Assembly: GCF_001661495.1 (NCBI RefSeq)
Contig: NZ_BDDT01000003.1
Span: 310,001 to 374,000 of the forward strand
Direction of reading: 5' to 3'
Origin: Pseudoalteromonas prydzensis
GTDB lineage: Bacteria > Pseudomonadota > Gammaproteobacteria > Enterobacterales > Alteromonadaceae
DNA length: 64,000 nucleotides
Shown here: piece by piece, positions 46,931 to 56,874 of the stretch
How positions within the stretch are numbered: the stretch's first letter is position 1
Layout: every line of letters starts with the position of its first letter
The notes under the pieces: model-generated
Databases searched by the model: none
What the model saw: only the letters and a program-made list of their open reading frames with translations
Told to the model about the DNA's origin: nothing
Made by a program: the position numbers and the translations under genes

Positions 46931-48721
46931 ATGTATTTACCTTTTCAGCGCAGTGTTGCCTTTAGTTTAACGCTGCTCGCTTTACCCGTTTTAGCCAGCC
47001 AATCCCCGCGAGAAGTCCGTGAACCAGAAGCTGCAACCGGTCATCAAATTAAGCAACAAGTCACTGGTAAACAGTTTATGGTTGCTGCGGCCAATCCTTA
47101 TGCAGCGCAAGCAGGGCAAACAATCCTCGCGCAAGGTGGCAGCGCTGTTGATGCCGCAATCGCAACGCAACTAGTGCTGACTTTAGTAGAGCCACAATCA
47201 TCAGGGATTGGTGGTGGTACATTTATGCTGTATTACAACAAACAACATAATAAACTGACCAGTTTTGATGGCCGTGAAACTGCGCCAAGTCATGCTGATG
47301 AAACATTATTTTTAGATGAAAATGGTAACGCTGCGCCGTGGATAGAGGCGGTTGTTGGTGGTCGCTCTGTTGGCGTACCCGGACTATTGCATGCTTTTGC
47401 TAATGCACATAAACAGTATGGCAAACTTGCTTGGGCCGAATTATTTAAGCCCGCGATAGCACTTGCTGAGCAAGGATTTGAAGTTTCACCGCGGTTACAT
47501 GCGTTATTAGCCAAGCAAATAAACCCTGGTGTGACTAAATTACCAGTGATCCGTGATTATTTCTTTCCTGATGGCAAACCACTTGCAGTTGGCACAGTTA
47601 AGAAAAATCAAGCCTTAGCTGATTTATATAAGCAAATAGCCGATGTTGGCATTGATGCTTTTTATAAAGGCGACAATGCTAAAAAAATGGTTGATGCGGT
47701 CACTCATTCAGTGGTTGCACCAGGTACCTTAGCATTGACTGATTTAGCAAACTACCAAAGTAAGCAACGCGACGCAGTTTGCACCCCTTACCATGCGTAT
47801 AAAGTATGCTCTATGGCTCCACCTAGCAGCGGCGGTGTGGCTGTGTTGCAAATATTAGCCTTATTAGAAGATAAAAATATGGCGCAATATAAACCTAATT
47901 CTGCACAAGCATTGCATTACTTTAGCCAAGCTTCACGTTTAGCGTTTGCTGATCGCAATGTTTATATGGGCGATCCTGATTTTGCAGATATTCCAACAGC
48001 CGAATTACTTGATAAACGCTATGTAGCGCAACGTGCAAAACTTATCAGCGAACGCGATCAAAAAGCCGAAGCGGGCCAGCCTCGACCATTACTTAGCTAC
48101 GCACAAGATGATGCCTATGAATTACCGTCCACCACTCATGTATCGATTGTTGATAGCGAAGGTAACGCGGTATCAATGACCAGCTCAATAGAAATGGCAT
48201 TTGGTTCAACCGTGATGGTAAATGGCTACATTTTGAACAATCAATTAACCGATTTTGCATTATCACCACGCAAAAATGGCAAATTATTAGCGAACCGAGT
48301 TGAAGCAGGCAAACGGCCACGTAGCTCTATGTCACCGGTGATGGTGTTTAATAATGATGGCAGCTTACGATTAGTGGTCGGATCACCCGGTGGTAGCCGT
48401 ATCATCAATTATGTAGCGCAAGTAGTGATCGGTGTATTGGATTGGCAATTAACCGCTCAGCAAGCAATCGATTTACCCAGAATAACCAATCGTAATAGCT
48501 ACACTAGCCTTGAAAAAGGCACCGCGATAGAAGCCATTACTGCTGATCTTGAAAAGCGCGGACATACAGTGAAAGTGGTTGATTTGAATTCAGGGTTACA
48601 TGCTGTTGAACTGGTTAACGGAAGCTTAGTGGGGGCTGCTGATCCACGCCGCGAAGGTATAGCACTAAGTGAGGTTAATTTTGTGCTTAAAGAGCATGAA
48701 ATGCCTGCTAATAAGCCTTAA
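46931..48721 (+). CDS. ggt: Gamma-glutamyltransferase
   Basis: Periplasmic Ntn-hydrolase that cleaves glutathione and gamma-glutamyl peptides. 596 aa with a signal peptide (SVAFSLTLLALPVLA). It is made as a precursor that self-cleaves before the Thr in LPSTTHVSIVDSEGNAVSMTSS (about residue 400). SSGIGGGTFMLYY near 92 and VGSPGGSRIINYV near 479 form the active site. Full length. It follows the rhombosortase gene divergently. Confidence 0.96.
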   Translation: MYLPFQRSVAFSLTLLALPVLASQSPREVREPEAATGHQIKQQVTGKQFMVAAANPYAAQAGQTILAQGGSAVDAAIATQLVLTLVEPQSSGIGGGTFMLYYNKQHNKLTSFDGRETAPSHADETLFLDENGNAAPWIEAVVGGRSVGVPGLLHAFANAHKQYGKLAWAELFKPAIALAEQGFEVSPRLHALLAKQINPGVTKLPVIRDYFFPDGKPLAVGTVKKNQALADLYKQIADVGIDAFYKGDNAKKMVDAVTHSVVAPGTLALTDLANYQSKQRDAVCTPYHAYKVCSMAPPSSGGVAVLQILALLEDKNMAQYKPNSAQALHYFSQASRLAFADRNVYMGDPDFADIPTAELLDKRYVAQRAKLISERDQKAEAGQPRPLLSYAQDDAYELPSTTHVSIVDSEGNAVSMTSSIEMAFGSTVMVNGYILNNQLTDFALSPRKNGKLLANRVEAGKRPRSSMSPVMVFNNDGSLRLVVGSPGGSRIINYVAQVVIGVLDWQLTAQQAIDLPRITNRNSYTSLEKGTAIEAITADLEKRGHTVKVVDLNSGLHAVELVNGSLVGAADPRREGIALSEVNFVLKEHEMPANKP

Positions 48722-48880
48722 TAGCCGCCGTTATTTAATGTACAATTGCCTTTTAGGTGTGCTTAACGCGCATCGAGTATTTTCTTTTAATGGTCTGACA
48801 AGGTTGAATGTCGTTGCTTTTTAATATTCAACAGCAATAATGGCAGATCACAACTTAAAGACATCGTTAAGCTTGGACTT

Positions 48881-50575
48881 ATGACTACAAATACAGACCC
48901 AAATTATCTTTATATTCATCACTCAGGCCCTGGTCTGATCGAAACACCACTCCTTAATAAGGGCAGTGCATTTACACAAAAAGAGCGTGAAAGTTTCAAC
49001 CTTGCGGGATTACTGCCTCCTCGCTATGAAACAATTGAAGAGCAAGTTGAGCGTTGTTACCAACAATATTCAAGTTTTCAAGACAATTTAAACAAGCACA
49101 TTTATTTACGTGCTATTCAAGATAATAATGAAACACTTTACTACCGTTTAGTACGTGATCATCTTGAAGAAATGCTACCAATTATATACACCCCAACAGT
49201 GGGTGATGCCTGTGAAAAATTCTCTGACATTTATCGCAGTGCGCGTGGTTTGTTTATTTCATACGAAGACCGCTATCAAATCGACGACATTCTGCGCAAT
49301 GCCACCAAAGGCAAAGTGAAAGTAATCGTTGTTACCGATGGTGAACGTATTCTTGGCCTTGGTGACCAAGGTATTGGTGGTATGGGCATTCCGATTGGAA
49401 AATTATCATTGTATACCGCGTGTGGCGGTATTAGTCCTGCGTATACGCTGCCAGTAATGTTAGATGTTGGTACCAATAACGAAAAATTATTAAACGATCC
49501 TATGTATATGGGCGCGCGTCATAAGCGTATAGCACAAGATGAATACGATGAATTTTTAGATCTATTCATTAAAGCCGTTAAACGCCGCTGGCCTAATGTC
49601 TTGCTGCAATTTGAAGACTTTGCTCAACCTAACGCCATGCCTTTATTAAAACGCTACCGTGATGAAATCTGTAGCTTTAATGATGATATCCAAGGTACCG
49701 CGGCTGTGACGGTTGGTTCATTACTTGCGGCATGTCGCGTTAAAAATGCGAAGTTATCAGAGCAAAAAGTTGTTTTTGTCGGTGCGGGTTCTGCAGGTTG
49801 TGGTATTGCAGAGCAAATAATTACGCAAATGGTGTCAGAAGGTATCACTGACGAACAAGCTCGCAGCCAAGTGTTTATGGTTGACCGCTTTGGTTTGTTA
49901 ACTCAAGGCATGGAAGGATTACGCGACTTTCAACAAGCGCTTGCCCAGCCAACAGATAAATTAGTTGATTGGAAATACAGTGGTGAATATGCATCGCTAC
50001 TTGATGTAATGCATTGTGCAGCACCTGATATTTTGATTGGTGTTTCAGGACAACCAGGCTTGTTCACTGAACAAGTTATTCGTGCCATGCACGCAGGTTG
50101 TGCGCAACCAGTAATTTTCCCGTTGAGTAATCCATCTAAGCAAGTAGAAGCACTGCCAGAAGATGTGATCAACTGGACTGAGGGTAACGCAATTGTTGCA
50201 ACCGGTAGCCCATTTGCGCCGGTAATATACAACGGTGAAACCTTTGTTATTCCACAGTGTAATAATAGCTATATTTTCCCAGGTATAGGTTTAGGTGTGA
50301 TCGCTGCTAAAGCGACCCGTATCACCGATGCAATGTTGATGGTCTCTAGTGAAATTTTAGCTGAGTCGTCACCACGCGCTAACACTGGATTAGGCAGCTT
50401 ATTACCCGCATTGACTGAAATTGAAACCTTGAGTAAACGCATTGCGTTTGGTGTTGCTAAAAAAGCCATTGAAGAAGGCGCAGCACTCGAGATCAGTGAT
50501 GACATGCTGTGGGCTGCTATCAACAAAAATTACTGGTTACCAAAATACCGTAATTATAAGCGTTGTAGTATCTAA
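48881..50575 (+). CDS. maeA: NAD-dependent malic enzyme
   Basis: Oxidative decarboxylation of malate to pyruvate. 564 aa, close to the 565 of E. coli Mae[21 protein letters not shown] at the N-terminus; [13 protein letters not shown] with the catalytic Tyr. [26 protein letters not shown] carries the Lys. [19 protein letters not shown] binds metal, and [16 protein letters not shown] is the NAD-binding loop. A T-loop terminator follows. Confidence 0.97.
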   Translation: MTTNTDPNYLYIHHSGPGLIETPLLNKGSAFTQKERESFNLAGLLPPRYETIEEQVERCYQQYSSFQDNLNKHIYLRAIQDNNETLYYRLVRDHLEEMLPIIYTPTVGDACEKFSDIYRSARGLFISYEDRYQIDDILRNATKGKVKVIVVTDGERILGLGDQGIGGMGIPIGKLSLYTACGGISPAYTLPVMLDVGTNNEKLLNDPMYMGARHKRIAQDEYDEFLDLFIKAVKRRWPNVLLQFEDFAQPNAMPLLKRYRDEICSFNDDIQGTAAVTVGSLLAACRVKNAKLSEQKVVFVGAGSAGCGIAEQIITQMVSEGITDEQARSQVFMVDRFGLLTQGMEGLRDFQQALAQPTDKLVDWKYSGEYASLLDVMHCAAPDILIGVSGQPGLFTEQVIRAMHAGCAQPVIFPLSNPSKQVEALPEDVINWTEGNAIVATGSPFAPVIYNGETFVIPQCNNSYIFPGIGLGVIAAKATRITDAMLMVSSEILAESSPRANTGLGSLLPALTEIETLSKRIAFGVAKKAIEEGAALEISDDMLWAAINKNYWLPKYRNYKRCSI

Positions 50576-50592
50576 TCAATCGCTAATCAAAC

Positions 50593-50617
50593 AACAGGCT
50601 TCGGCCTGTTTTTTTTG
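50593..50617 (+). terminator. maeA terminator
   Basis: AACAGGC-TTCG-GCCTGTT, a 7-bp stem with a TTCG tetraloop and a run of T. Confidence 0.92.
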
Positions 50618-50682
50618 CTTGTTCATTTTAAATTAACCGCGTACGGTATCTAATAGTGATACTAAAATTATTAAGGATATTT

Positions 50683-51393
50683 ATGCGTTATTTACCATTG
50701 TTAGCCGCAGCACTTAGTTTCAACGTTTTTGCAGCCAGTACCCCCGATGCACCGCACATTTATATTCAAGGCCAAGCACAAATTTCCACTGTTGCTGATA
50801 ATGTGAAGCTTAGCGTTGGCATTGTTGAAGTTGAAAAAGACCTCATGGCAGCAAAGCAAAAGGCTGATACAACTATGGCTAAAGCAATTAAACTTGCTAA
50901 ACAAGCTGGTGTATTAGACAAAGACATTAATGCAGGGCAGATCAGCATTCATCGAGAAAGCCAATACAACCGTGAAACTAATAAGCAAGAGTTTGTTGGT
51001 TTTAGAGTATCACGCAGTTTATCGTTGACTTTAAAGCAAATTGACAAATATCCGCAACTATTACAAAACTTAGTGAGTGGCGGTATTAATGAAATTAATC
51101 AAACTGAATTTGTATCTAGCCGATACCAAGAGCTACAGCAACAAGCACAAAAAATGGCAATTAAAGATGCCAAAACTGCCGCCCAAGAGTTTGCTGCTGA
51201 CTATGATGTGGAAATTAAAGGTTTATACAGTGCGTCAATGAGTCCTATGGACACCAATGCACAGCCTTATATGCGCGTAAAAATGGCCAGCATGGCAGAC
51301 AGCGCTGAATCAGGCAGCTTTGTACCCGATGCCTACCATGCAGGTGAATTAGTTATTAAAGCATCAAGCTATGCAATTTACTTGATCGAATAA
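50683..51393 (+). CDS. SIMPL-domain (DUF541) periplasmic protein
   Basis: 236 aa from the ATG at 50683, which follows AAGGA; a GTG at 50656 is in frame but lacks a site and would spoil the signal peptide. Signal MRYLPLLAAALSFNVFAA, then the SIMPL pattern: IYIQGQAQISTVADNVKLSVGIVEVEKDLMAAK and GFRVSRSLSLTLKQIDKYPQLL. The QAQKMAIKDAKTAAQEFA helix comes before the C-terminal repeat. The family includes YggE, linked to oxidative stress; its activity is unknown. Confidence 0.88.
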   Translation: MRYLPLLAAALSFNVFAASTPDAPHIYIQGQAQISTVADNVKLSVGIVEVEKDLMAAKQKADTTMAKAIKLAKQAGVLDKDINAGQISIHRESQYNRETNKQEFVGFRVSRSLSLTLKQIDKYPQLLQNLVSGGINEINQTEFVSSRYQELQQQAQKMAIKDAKTAAQEFAADYDVEIKGLYSASMSPMDTNAQPYMRVKMASMADSAESGSFVPDAYHAGELVIKASSYAIYLIE

Positions 51394-51410
51394 TAACTAA
51401 CTCGCGTTCA

Positions 51411-52763
51411 TTACTGTTGCTGGTGCTCAAAGCGTGCCAGCAATTTATTGCCTTGCTCCTCACTCGTTCTCACGATTGCTCTTAGCATATTACGCACTTC
51501 ATTACGGTCATATTGATTACTAATGTGCTCGTTAATATCATCAACAATGGCTGTTAAGTAATTAAATAAACTGTTTGTCGCTTGCTCATTTGTATGGGCA
51601 ATAAACAATATATTTTTAAACGCCTCTAAAACGTTAGTCATTACATAGCCATCGTTTTTTGCATAATTACGAATAGGGGTAAAATTATCATGTAATAGTT
51701 CGTCGAATGAAGTCTCGTGTAAATACAATAATGGTGAACCTTCACTGTGTTTAAACGAGTAATTCGTATCACTTATTTTTAATCGCTCAATCAATAAAAT
51801 ACTCAGCATATCGATTGCTTTAACGGCCGTGCCCGGATCGTTTATGCCAGGACTCATCGCTTTAACTGCAATTTCAGATATTTGCGTTAAACCATAGCGG
51901 TAGTGGTCGCTTATGTATTCTTCAATGTAAAAAATAAAACAATTGAGTAGCTTTTCAAGCAGTTCAGGATCTTGGCTTAGATCATGATTACATTTTAAAA
52001 ATGGGTAACCTTTAACGGTAAAAAAGCCCTGGTTAACCACTATGTACAATTCAATGTTTTGTTCAGCCAAAATGGCGCATAACTTATCGCTGTGTACGCC
52101 TTTAAAATAGCCTTCGGTGTGACTGCCGATCGGATACCACTGCTCAAAATCAGGAAAACTCTCAATTTTATCTTGCTGCTGGCGTGTAATGATTTGTTGA
52201 ATGACATTTTTGGTGTGTTTAAATAAATCATTTAATACATTATCTACTTGAATCGCTTTAGAAATTGAGTGAATAAAGTAAACAAACAGCGCAAGTGATA
52301 TCAGCCCAAAAATCAATGCAAATAAAACGCCAAGGGCAGGGATGGCCACCGTGTTATCGTCAAGCTGTTTAATGTTGATCAACATAATGATTGAATAAAT
52401 AATACTCCCCAGATAAAAACCGAGCACCATTTGATGTGACTTTCGGGTAATAAGGCCTGGTACTACCCGTGGCGATAAACTCGCACTGGCACTATTTAAC
52501 ACTATCATTACCATGGAAAAGCTAAATACTGTCAGCGATATAATGCTACCTGCCAGCGTACTTAAAATGGTTCGTGCGTTTTCTTCGCTATCAACTAACA
52601 CAACAGATAAGAATTTTTTTATCTCCTGTACTATAGCGGTGTATTCGATTGACATACTTAATACGGCAAACAGTAGAAAGCAAATCGACATCATCGAAGG
52701 ATAAAAGCCAATACTGTTGATCATTTCTCTGTAGTTATCCGCAATCTTACGGGGTGTGAACAT
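51411..52763 (-). CDS. DUF2254 membrane protein
   Basis: 450 aa. Four hydrophobic helices at about residues 20-40, 70-95, 112-132 and 140-165 are followed by a soluble C-terminal region. VFSFSMVMIVLNSASASLSPRVVPGLI near residue 75 and AVKAMSPGINDPGTAVKAID near 303 are the DUF2254 hallmarks. Function unknown; proposed to be a channel-like inner-membrane protein. Convergent with the SIMPL gene (18 bases between stops). Confidence 0.9.
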   Translation of the reverse strand: MFTPRKIADNYREMINSIGFYPSMMSICFLLFAVLSMSIEYTAIVQEIKKFLSVVLVDSEENARTILSTLAGSIISLTVFSFSMVMIVLNSASASLSPRVVPGLITRKSHQMVLGFYLGSIIYSIIMLINIKQLDDNTVAIPALGVLFALIFGLISLALFVYFIHSISKAIQVDNVLNDLFKHTKNVIQQIITRQQQDKIESFPDFEQWYPIGSHTEGYFKGVHSDKLCAILAEQNIELYIVVNQGFFTVKGYPFLKCNHDLSQDPELLEKLLNCFIFYIEEYISDHYRYGLTQISEIAVKAMSPGINDPGTAVKAIDMLSILLIERLKISDTNYSFKHSEGSPLLYLHETSFDELLHDNFTPIRNYAKNDGYVMTNVLEAFKNILFIAHTNEQATNSLFNYLTAIVDDINEHISNQYDRNEVRNMLRAIVRTSEEQGNKLLARFEHQQQ

Positions 52764-52878
52764 GGCAATCCTTTATTTTTGCATTGAATTAGTACGTTAT
52801 CATATAAATCAGCACAATAGCTGGCTATTCGTTAATTAATCTTGTGTTATTATGGCAAAAAATAATTAGGAAATTATT

Positions 52879-53253
52879 ATGATCATCTCTTTTTACGCAG
52901 CTGTATTAGCCTTTATGTACATTTATTTAAGTATAAATGTTGTGAAAGTGCGAAAATCAAATCAAATATCATTAGGTACTAACGATAATCAGCAATTGCT
53001 AAGGGCAACCCGTGCTCATGGTAATTTTATTGAATACGTGCCTTTTGCACTTATTCTAATATTTTTAGCAGAATTCCAAGGGTTAAGTAGCCATTATTGC
53101 CATATTTTAGGTGCGTTACTGGTGTTTGGCCGCGTTTGCCATAGCATTGCTATAAATGACAACACGCTCAAACTGAGAGTAATAGGCATGCTTGCTACTT
53201 TTGCGACATTAGCACTGGGTGCACTTGCTTTGTTACTTGGTCGTTTTTTCTAA
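52879..53253 (+). CDS. MAPEG-family membrane protein
   Basis: 124 aa, four transmembrane helices. RATRAHGNFIEYVPFALILIFLAE near residue 49 is the MAPEG/YecN glutathione-site motif, followed by LVFGRVCHSIAIN. Bacterial members are of unknown substrate. GGAAATTATT precedes the ATG. The next gene starts one base after its stop. Confidence 0.9.
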   Translation: MIISFYAAVLAFMYIYLSINVVKVRKSNQISLGTNDNQQLLRATRAHGNFIEYVPFALILIFLAEFQGLSSHYCHILGALLVFGRVCHSIAINDNTLKLRVIGMLATFATLALGALALLLGRFF

Positions 53254-53254
53254 T

Positions 53255-54145
53255 ATGTTGACCAGGTTATTAGCGCTGGTAATGACTTTGCTGGTATACC
53301 CAATAACGTCGTTTGCCAGCAATAATGAGCCTGCTCCAACACTAAATATTATTTATCCTAAGCCTGAACGAAATCATGAACTGGAAAATTGGTACCCGTT
53401 GGCGTTACTCAAACTGGCACTAGCGCATAGTGGCCAAGCTTACACATTACAGTCATCTATAAAAATGGTACAGAGTCGCTCTTTAAAAGAGTTAGAGCAA
53501 GGTGAGTTGGTCAATGTAGTGTGGTCTATGACGAGTGTAGAAAGAGAAGCTATTTTTAAGCCGATCCGAGTTCCAATTTATAAAGGCCTGTATGGTTGGC
53601 GTTTATTACTCACTACAAAAGACAAACTGCACCTATTTGAGCCGCTCAAAACACCAACTCAGCTGAAAAAACTTCACTTCTTGCAAGGCCATGACTGGCC
53701 TGATACACAAATTTTAAAGGATAACGACTTTCAGGTATCTACATCAACAAGTTATGAATCTTTGTTTAGTATGCTTGTTAAAGGGCGAGGCGATGCATTT
53801 CCTCGTTCTATTTTAGAAGTTGATTGGGAACTTGAACAACTAGCTGACACGCACACTATTACTACAGTACCCAATGTTGTGTTGACATATCCAGCGGCAA
53901 TTTATTTTTTTGTTAATTCAAAGCGTGATGATTTACATCACGCGATCCAAACCGGACTTGAAGAAATACATCGCAATGGCCAGTTCAATAAATTATTTAG
54001 CCGTTATTTTGCACAAACTATCGCTAATGCAAAACTAGCGGAAAAAGAAATTATAAAATTAGAAAACAAACACCTTCCTCCGTTAACCCCAGTGGATAAT
54101 AGAACATTATGGTTCACACCTGAAAACAACCAACTCGATAAATAA
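53255..54145 (+). CDS. Periplasmic solute-binding-like protein
   Basis: 296 aa from the ATG at 53255 (an upstream frame to 53219 runs inside the MAPEG gene). Signal peptide MLTRLLALVMTLLVYPITSFAS. The type-II periplasmic-binding fold is suggested by NIIYPKPERNHELENWYPLALLKLALAHSG and QLKKLHFLQGHDWPDTQILKDNDFQV. PRSILEVDWELEQLAD lies in a later lobe. Resembles the HisJ-like solute-binding homologues of unknown ligand common in Alteromonadales. No ABC permease is near. Confidence 0.75.
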   Translation: MLTRLLALVMTLLVYPITSFASNNEPAPTLNIIYPKPERNHELENWYPLALLKLALAHSGQAYTLQSSIKMVQSRSLKELEQGELVNVVWSMTSVEREAIFKPIRVPIYKGLYGWRLLLTTKDKLHLFEPLKTPTQLKKLHFLQGHDWPDTQILKDNDFQVSTSTSYESLFSMLVKGRGDAFPRSILEVDWELEQLADTHTITTVPNVVLTYPAAIYFFVNSKRDDLHHAIQTGLEEIHRNGQFNKLFSRYFAQTIANAKLAEKEIIKLENKHLPPLTPVDNRTLWFTPENNQLDK

Positions 54146-54151
54146 GTCGTT

Positions 54152-54790
54152 ATGAATTCAAACCGCAAAATTTTTATTATTGGCTTACCGCGTACAGGCA
54201 CCACCAGTGTATGTCATGCCTTTTTACAGTTAGGTTTTAGCTGCGCGCATACGGCGTACACTCAAAAAACCTTTGCTACTGCTCAAGTGCTAGCTGATAC
54301 GCCAATTTTTAATGACTATCAACAACTTGATAAGCTTTACCCAAACGCTAAGTTTATTTATTTAGAGCGCGCGTCTGACAAATGGCTGCCGTCAATTCGT
54401 CAACTATTACAACGCATGCAGGTAAACTTAACTAGAGCGGATGGGGGATTTAACCCGCATATTAAGCGCTGCTATTTAAATACTTTCGGTGATTTTACGA
54501 GTAATGACCTTGAAAATGATGCTTACTTGCAACGTTGTTACGAACAGCACAAAGCCAGCGCTCAGCAGTATTTTGCAAATCGTCCAGCAGATCTCCTTAG
54601 CATTGATATCGCCAACGCCAACAGTTTTTCATTACTTTGTCGATTCTTACAGATACAAACAGCACTCACTCAGTTTGAAAAAATGAATATTGGCGGTAAA
54701 GTCACCGCTTGGAATGCAATTAAGCACCCACTTAAAATTGCCTCTACAGCAAACGGTAAAATTGATAAGCAATTATACCCAACAGCTTAA
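54152..54790 (+). CDS. Sulfotransferase-like protein
   Basis: 212 aa. The N-terminal PAPS 5'-phosphosulfate loop is IGLPRTGTTSVCHAFLQLG. AKFIYLERASDKWLPSIRQLLQ supplies the 3'-phosphate segment. It resembles the short sulfotransferase family proteins that act on small metabolites or lipids. Acceptor unknown. Six bases after the preceding gene, so probably co-transcribed. Confidence 0.78.
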   Translation: MNSNRKIFIIGLPRTGTTSVCHAFLQLGFSCAHTAYTQKTFATAQVLADTPIFNDYQQLDKLYPNAKFIYLERASDKWLPSIRQLLQRMQVNLTRADGGFNPHIKRCYLNTFGDFTSNDLENDAYLQRCYEQHKASAQQYFANRPADLLSIDIANANSFSLLCRFLQIQTALTQFEKMNIGGKVTAWNAIKHPLKIASTANGKIDKQLYPTA

Positions 54791-54897
54791 CGACGCTTAC
54801 AAGTTATCATTTAATTGGTTTTAAAATTGCCACGGTAACAAGATTTTGCAGCGCAATTACGTTAAAATCCCGCCATTAGTTTTTAGGTAAGATATTT

Positions 54898-55470
54898 ATG
54901 TTTGAATTAAAATACCATACACCATTTTCATGGACTGAAGCAGTACTCGCTGACTTTGATACCTTTTTACAAGATCACGCTGCTGCAGAAAAAAAAGCAT
55001 CGGGCATGGCTATGTCGATGTTGTCGCATTACCCTGATCGCCGAAAGCTAGTTAAAGCAATGACCGATCTAGCTCTAGAGGAAATGATTCATTTCAAACA
55101 AGTACTTAAGCTGCTCCTTGATCGCGATGTTAACTTAGGCAATGACCAAAAAGATCCTTATGTAAAACAAATTCGCGCCGTATTTAGAAATGGTCGTGAT
55201 GAGTTTTTAATGGATCGACTGCTAGTTGGCGCTGTAATAGAGGCGAGGGGACATGAACGTTTCTCACTGGTTGCTCAAGCTCTGCCGATAGGCAAAGAGA
55301 AAGATTTTTATGTTGCTATCGCCAAGTCGGAAGAAAAGCATAAAAACTTATTTGTTGAATTAGCTTATGAATATTTTGATAAAAGTGACGTTGATATCCG
55401 CTTAGAAGAAATACTTATTGCCGAAGCAAAAATTTGCCAAAGTATTCCATTTACCGCAGCACTTCATTAA
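54898..55470 (+). CDS. miaE: tRNA-(ms2io6A37) hydroxylase
   Basis: Non-haem diiron monooxygenase that hydroxylates the isopentenyl group of ms2i6A37 in tRNA. 190 aa. Diiron ligands are in ALEEMIHFKQVL (about residues 60-70), EARGHERFSLVAQ (about 115) and KSEEKHKNLFVELA (about 145). The N-terminal HDAEKKAS-like segment is DHAAAEKKASGMAMSMLSHYPDRR. Full length. Confidence 0.94.
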   Translation: MFELKYHTPFSWTEAVLADFDTFLQDHAAAEKKASGMAMSMLSHYPDRRKLVKAMTDLALEEMIHFKQVLKLLLDRDVNLGNDQKDPYVKQIRAVFRNGRDEFLMDRLLVGAVIEARGHERFSLVAQALPIGKEKDFYVAIAKSEEKHKNLFVELAYEYFDKSDVDIRLEEILIAEAKICQSIPFTAALH

Positions 55471-55677
55471 AAATATCAACTTGTTAAGCTGTGAGTTATA
55501 GCGTTCTAGGGTAGCCAGGCGCCAATAACTCACCGTTTATGACAATAAAAAAACACCGTTAAAACAACAATCATTAATTTTAAAAATAATAGTCAATTTT
55601 GAAATTGATTAAATAAACATCAACTGTAATATTCATCTCCTATACTTATACTCATACGTAATGATGAGGCGTTGAGC

Positions 55678-56049
55678 ATGAAATGGATGATGACACTCAC
55701 AACTTTATCTTTAGTGGGCATAGGTATTACTGGTAACTCAATTTACAGTGAAGTTCAGCTGTTTAATAAAACAACTGCATCGGTTGAGGTAGCACCGAAT
55801 ATGTATCGATCACTAATTTGGCACATGGATGTATACAACGACGGTGAATTTATCAGCGTTGCCAAATCTTATTTTGAAGATGGTAAAATAGATGCACGTG
55901 AATACGCTAAGTTACTGCACCTAGCAAAAGAAACCTCAGGGCCTGTAATTTATCAAATGCAATCTGAGGAGCAACTTTGGCACGCACGCATTACCTTCAA
56001 AAAGTACTTAGAGAATCGTGAAGAGTTTCAATTGGTAGCTATTAAGTGA
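55678..56049 (+). CDS. Small secreted hypothetical protein
   Basis: 123 aa. I chose the ATG at 55678 because TGAGG lies 8 bases upstream; a TTG at 55672 is too close to it. An N-terminal hydrophobic signal/anchor (MKWMMTLTTLSLVGIGITGNSIYS) is followed by a helical region with YFEDGKIDAREYAKLLHLAKET. Not recognised. Last gene before the prophage boundary. Confidence 0.65.
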   Translation: MKWMMTLTTLSLVGIGITGNSIYSEVQLFNKTTASVEVAPNMYRSLIWHMDVYNDGEFISVAKSYFEDGKIDAREYAKLLHLAKETSGPVIYQMQSEEQLWHARITFKKYLENREEFQLVAIK

Positions 56050-56258
56050 GGCAACCAAGCCGTTATGATATTCCCAGAAAAAGACAAAATATTAGTAAGC
56101 TAATGCTAATCGCTTTTAAATAGTGTATTTAACAAAGTTGGACGGTGTGCGGTTAAAGTTAGTTGTGGATGTTTGATTTGATTAATCTAAATTTGCATAA
56201 GTAGGGAAATAGTGTTTATTAATCACGGTAATTGGCTGTTACTTATATAATCCATCTT

Positions 56259-56286
56259 ATTTAACATAATGTCCCCTTTAGGCTGC
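56259..56286 (-). other. dif-like half site, candidate left attachment site
   Basis: On the minus strand TTATGTTAAAT (56269-56259) equals the XerD-binding arm of gammaproteobacterial dif. The 6-base spacer and the opposite 11-base arm (56276-56286) match the XerC arm only poorly, as in attachment sites of XerCD-exploiting phages. It lies about 100 bases before the first prophage gene. Confidence 0.35.
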
Positions 56287-56331
56287 GACCGTGGCTGTAG
56301 GGTGCAGCACAAAAGGGATTGTACATTTCTT

Positions 56332-56350
56332 CCCCGCCATTCTGACGGGG
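56332..56350 (-). terminator. Hairpin after the repressor-like gene
   Basis: CCCCGCC and GACGGGG pair with one mismatch around ATTCT; the leftward T-run is poor. Probable weak terminator. Confidence 0.4.
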
Positions 56351-56361
56351 GGTAAAGTTGC

Positions 56362-56652
56362 CTAAGCGACATATTGGCGCCATAATTTAGCGCGTTCAGT
56401 ATCACCAGCCTTTTCAGCTTTAGCTAGCTCAATTGTAGCCACTATTTTCAAGGGTTCAGGGTGTTTACCTATCGTTGCGATCATTAAAGCGTTATCTTCA
56501 CTAAATTCATTGATTCCTTGTCTAATCTTGGATATCGCTTGTTTTGATACACCTAGCAAGCTGGCTGTCATATAGTCGGACTCAATGTCCACGGTGGCTT
56601 TAAACCAATCGAGTAGTTCAATTGAATTGCTTATTTTCATAACTTTTCTCAT
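56362..56652 (-). CDS. DUF3693-like phage regulator
   Basis: 96 aa. A helix-turn-helix-like segment, DYMTASLLGVSKQAISKIRQGINEFSEDNALMIATIG (residues 26-62), resembles Cro/CI-type binding domains and the DUF3693 proteins of Vibrio-type small phages. Transcribed leftward, divergent from the phage operon, with a symmetric site between. The likely role is maintenance of the prophage state. Inference from position and HTH; no ligand or cleavage domain is present. Confidence 0.75.
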   Translation of the reverse strand: MRKVMKISNSIELLDWFKATVDIESDYMTASLLGVSKQAISKIRQGINEFSEDNALMIATIGKHPEPLKIVATIELAKAEKAGDTERAKLWRQYVA

Positions 56653-56704
56653 TCAGGCCGCAGGTGCAGAAGCATAAAATAATCTAATTTCAGGGCTTTG
56701 CAAG

Positions 56705-56745
56705 GTAACTTGGTAATTGACTTGGTCGATTGGCAAGTTACTATT
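56705..56745 (+). promoter_or_regulatory. Prophage rightward promoter with overlapping operator
   Basis: TTGACT (56717-56722), 16 bases, TACTAT (56739-56744). Flanking inverted GTAACTTG (56705-56712) and CAAGTTAC (56734-56741) straddle and overlap the promoter, so a bound repressor would block it. Confidence 0.6.
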
Positions 56746-56874
56746 AAGTGGCCTCGGCAGAGGTATCATTCAGGTCAGCGGGGCGGCTGAGAGGGTCGCA
56801 GCTTTCAGTTTAGCCCCGTTCTCTTAATTTGACATGAATGGTCACTTAAAACGTCCCTGAATGGATTTGAAGCG

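Larger units (their letters stand above)
56050..56361. other. Host-prophage transition, no gene
   Basis: Contains the XerD-arm-like ATTTAACATAA at 56259-56269 and the hairpin CCCCG-type at 56332-56350 downstream of the leftward repressor-like gene. Otherwise no feature seen. Confidence 0.45.
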
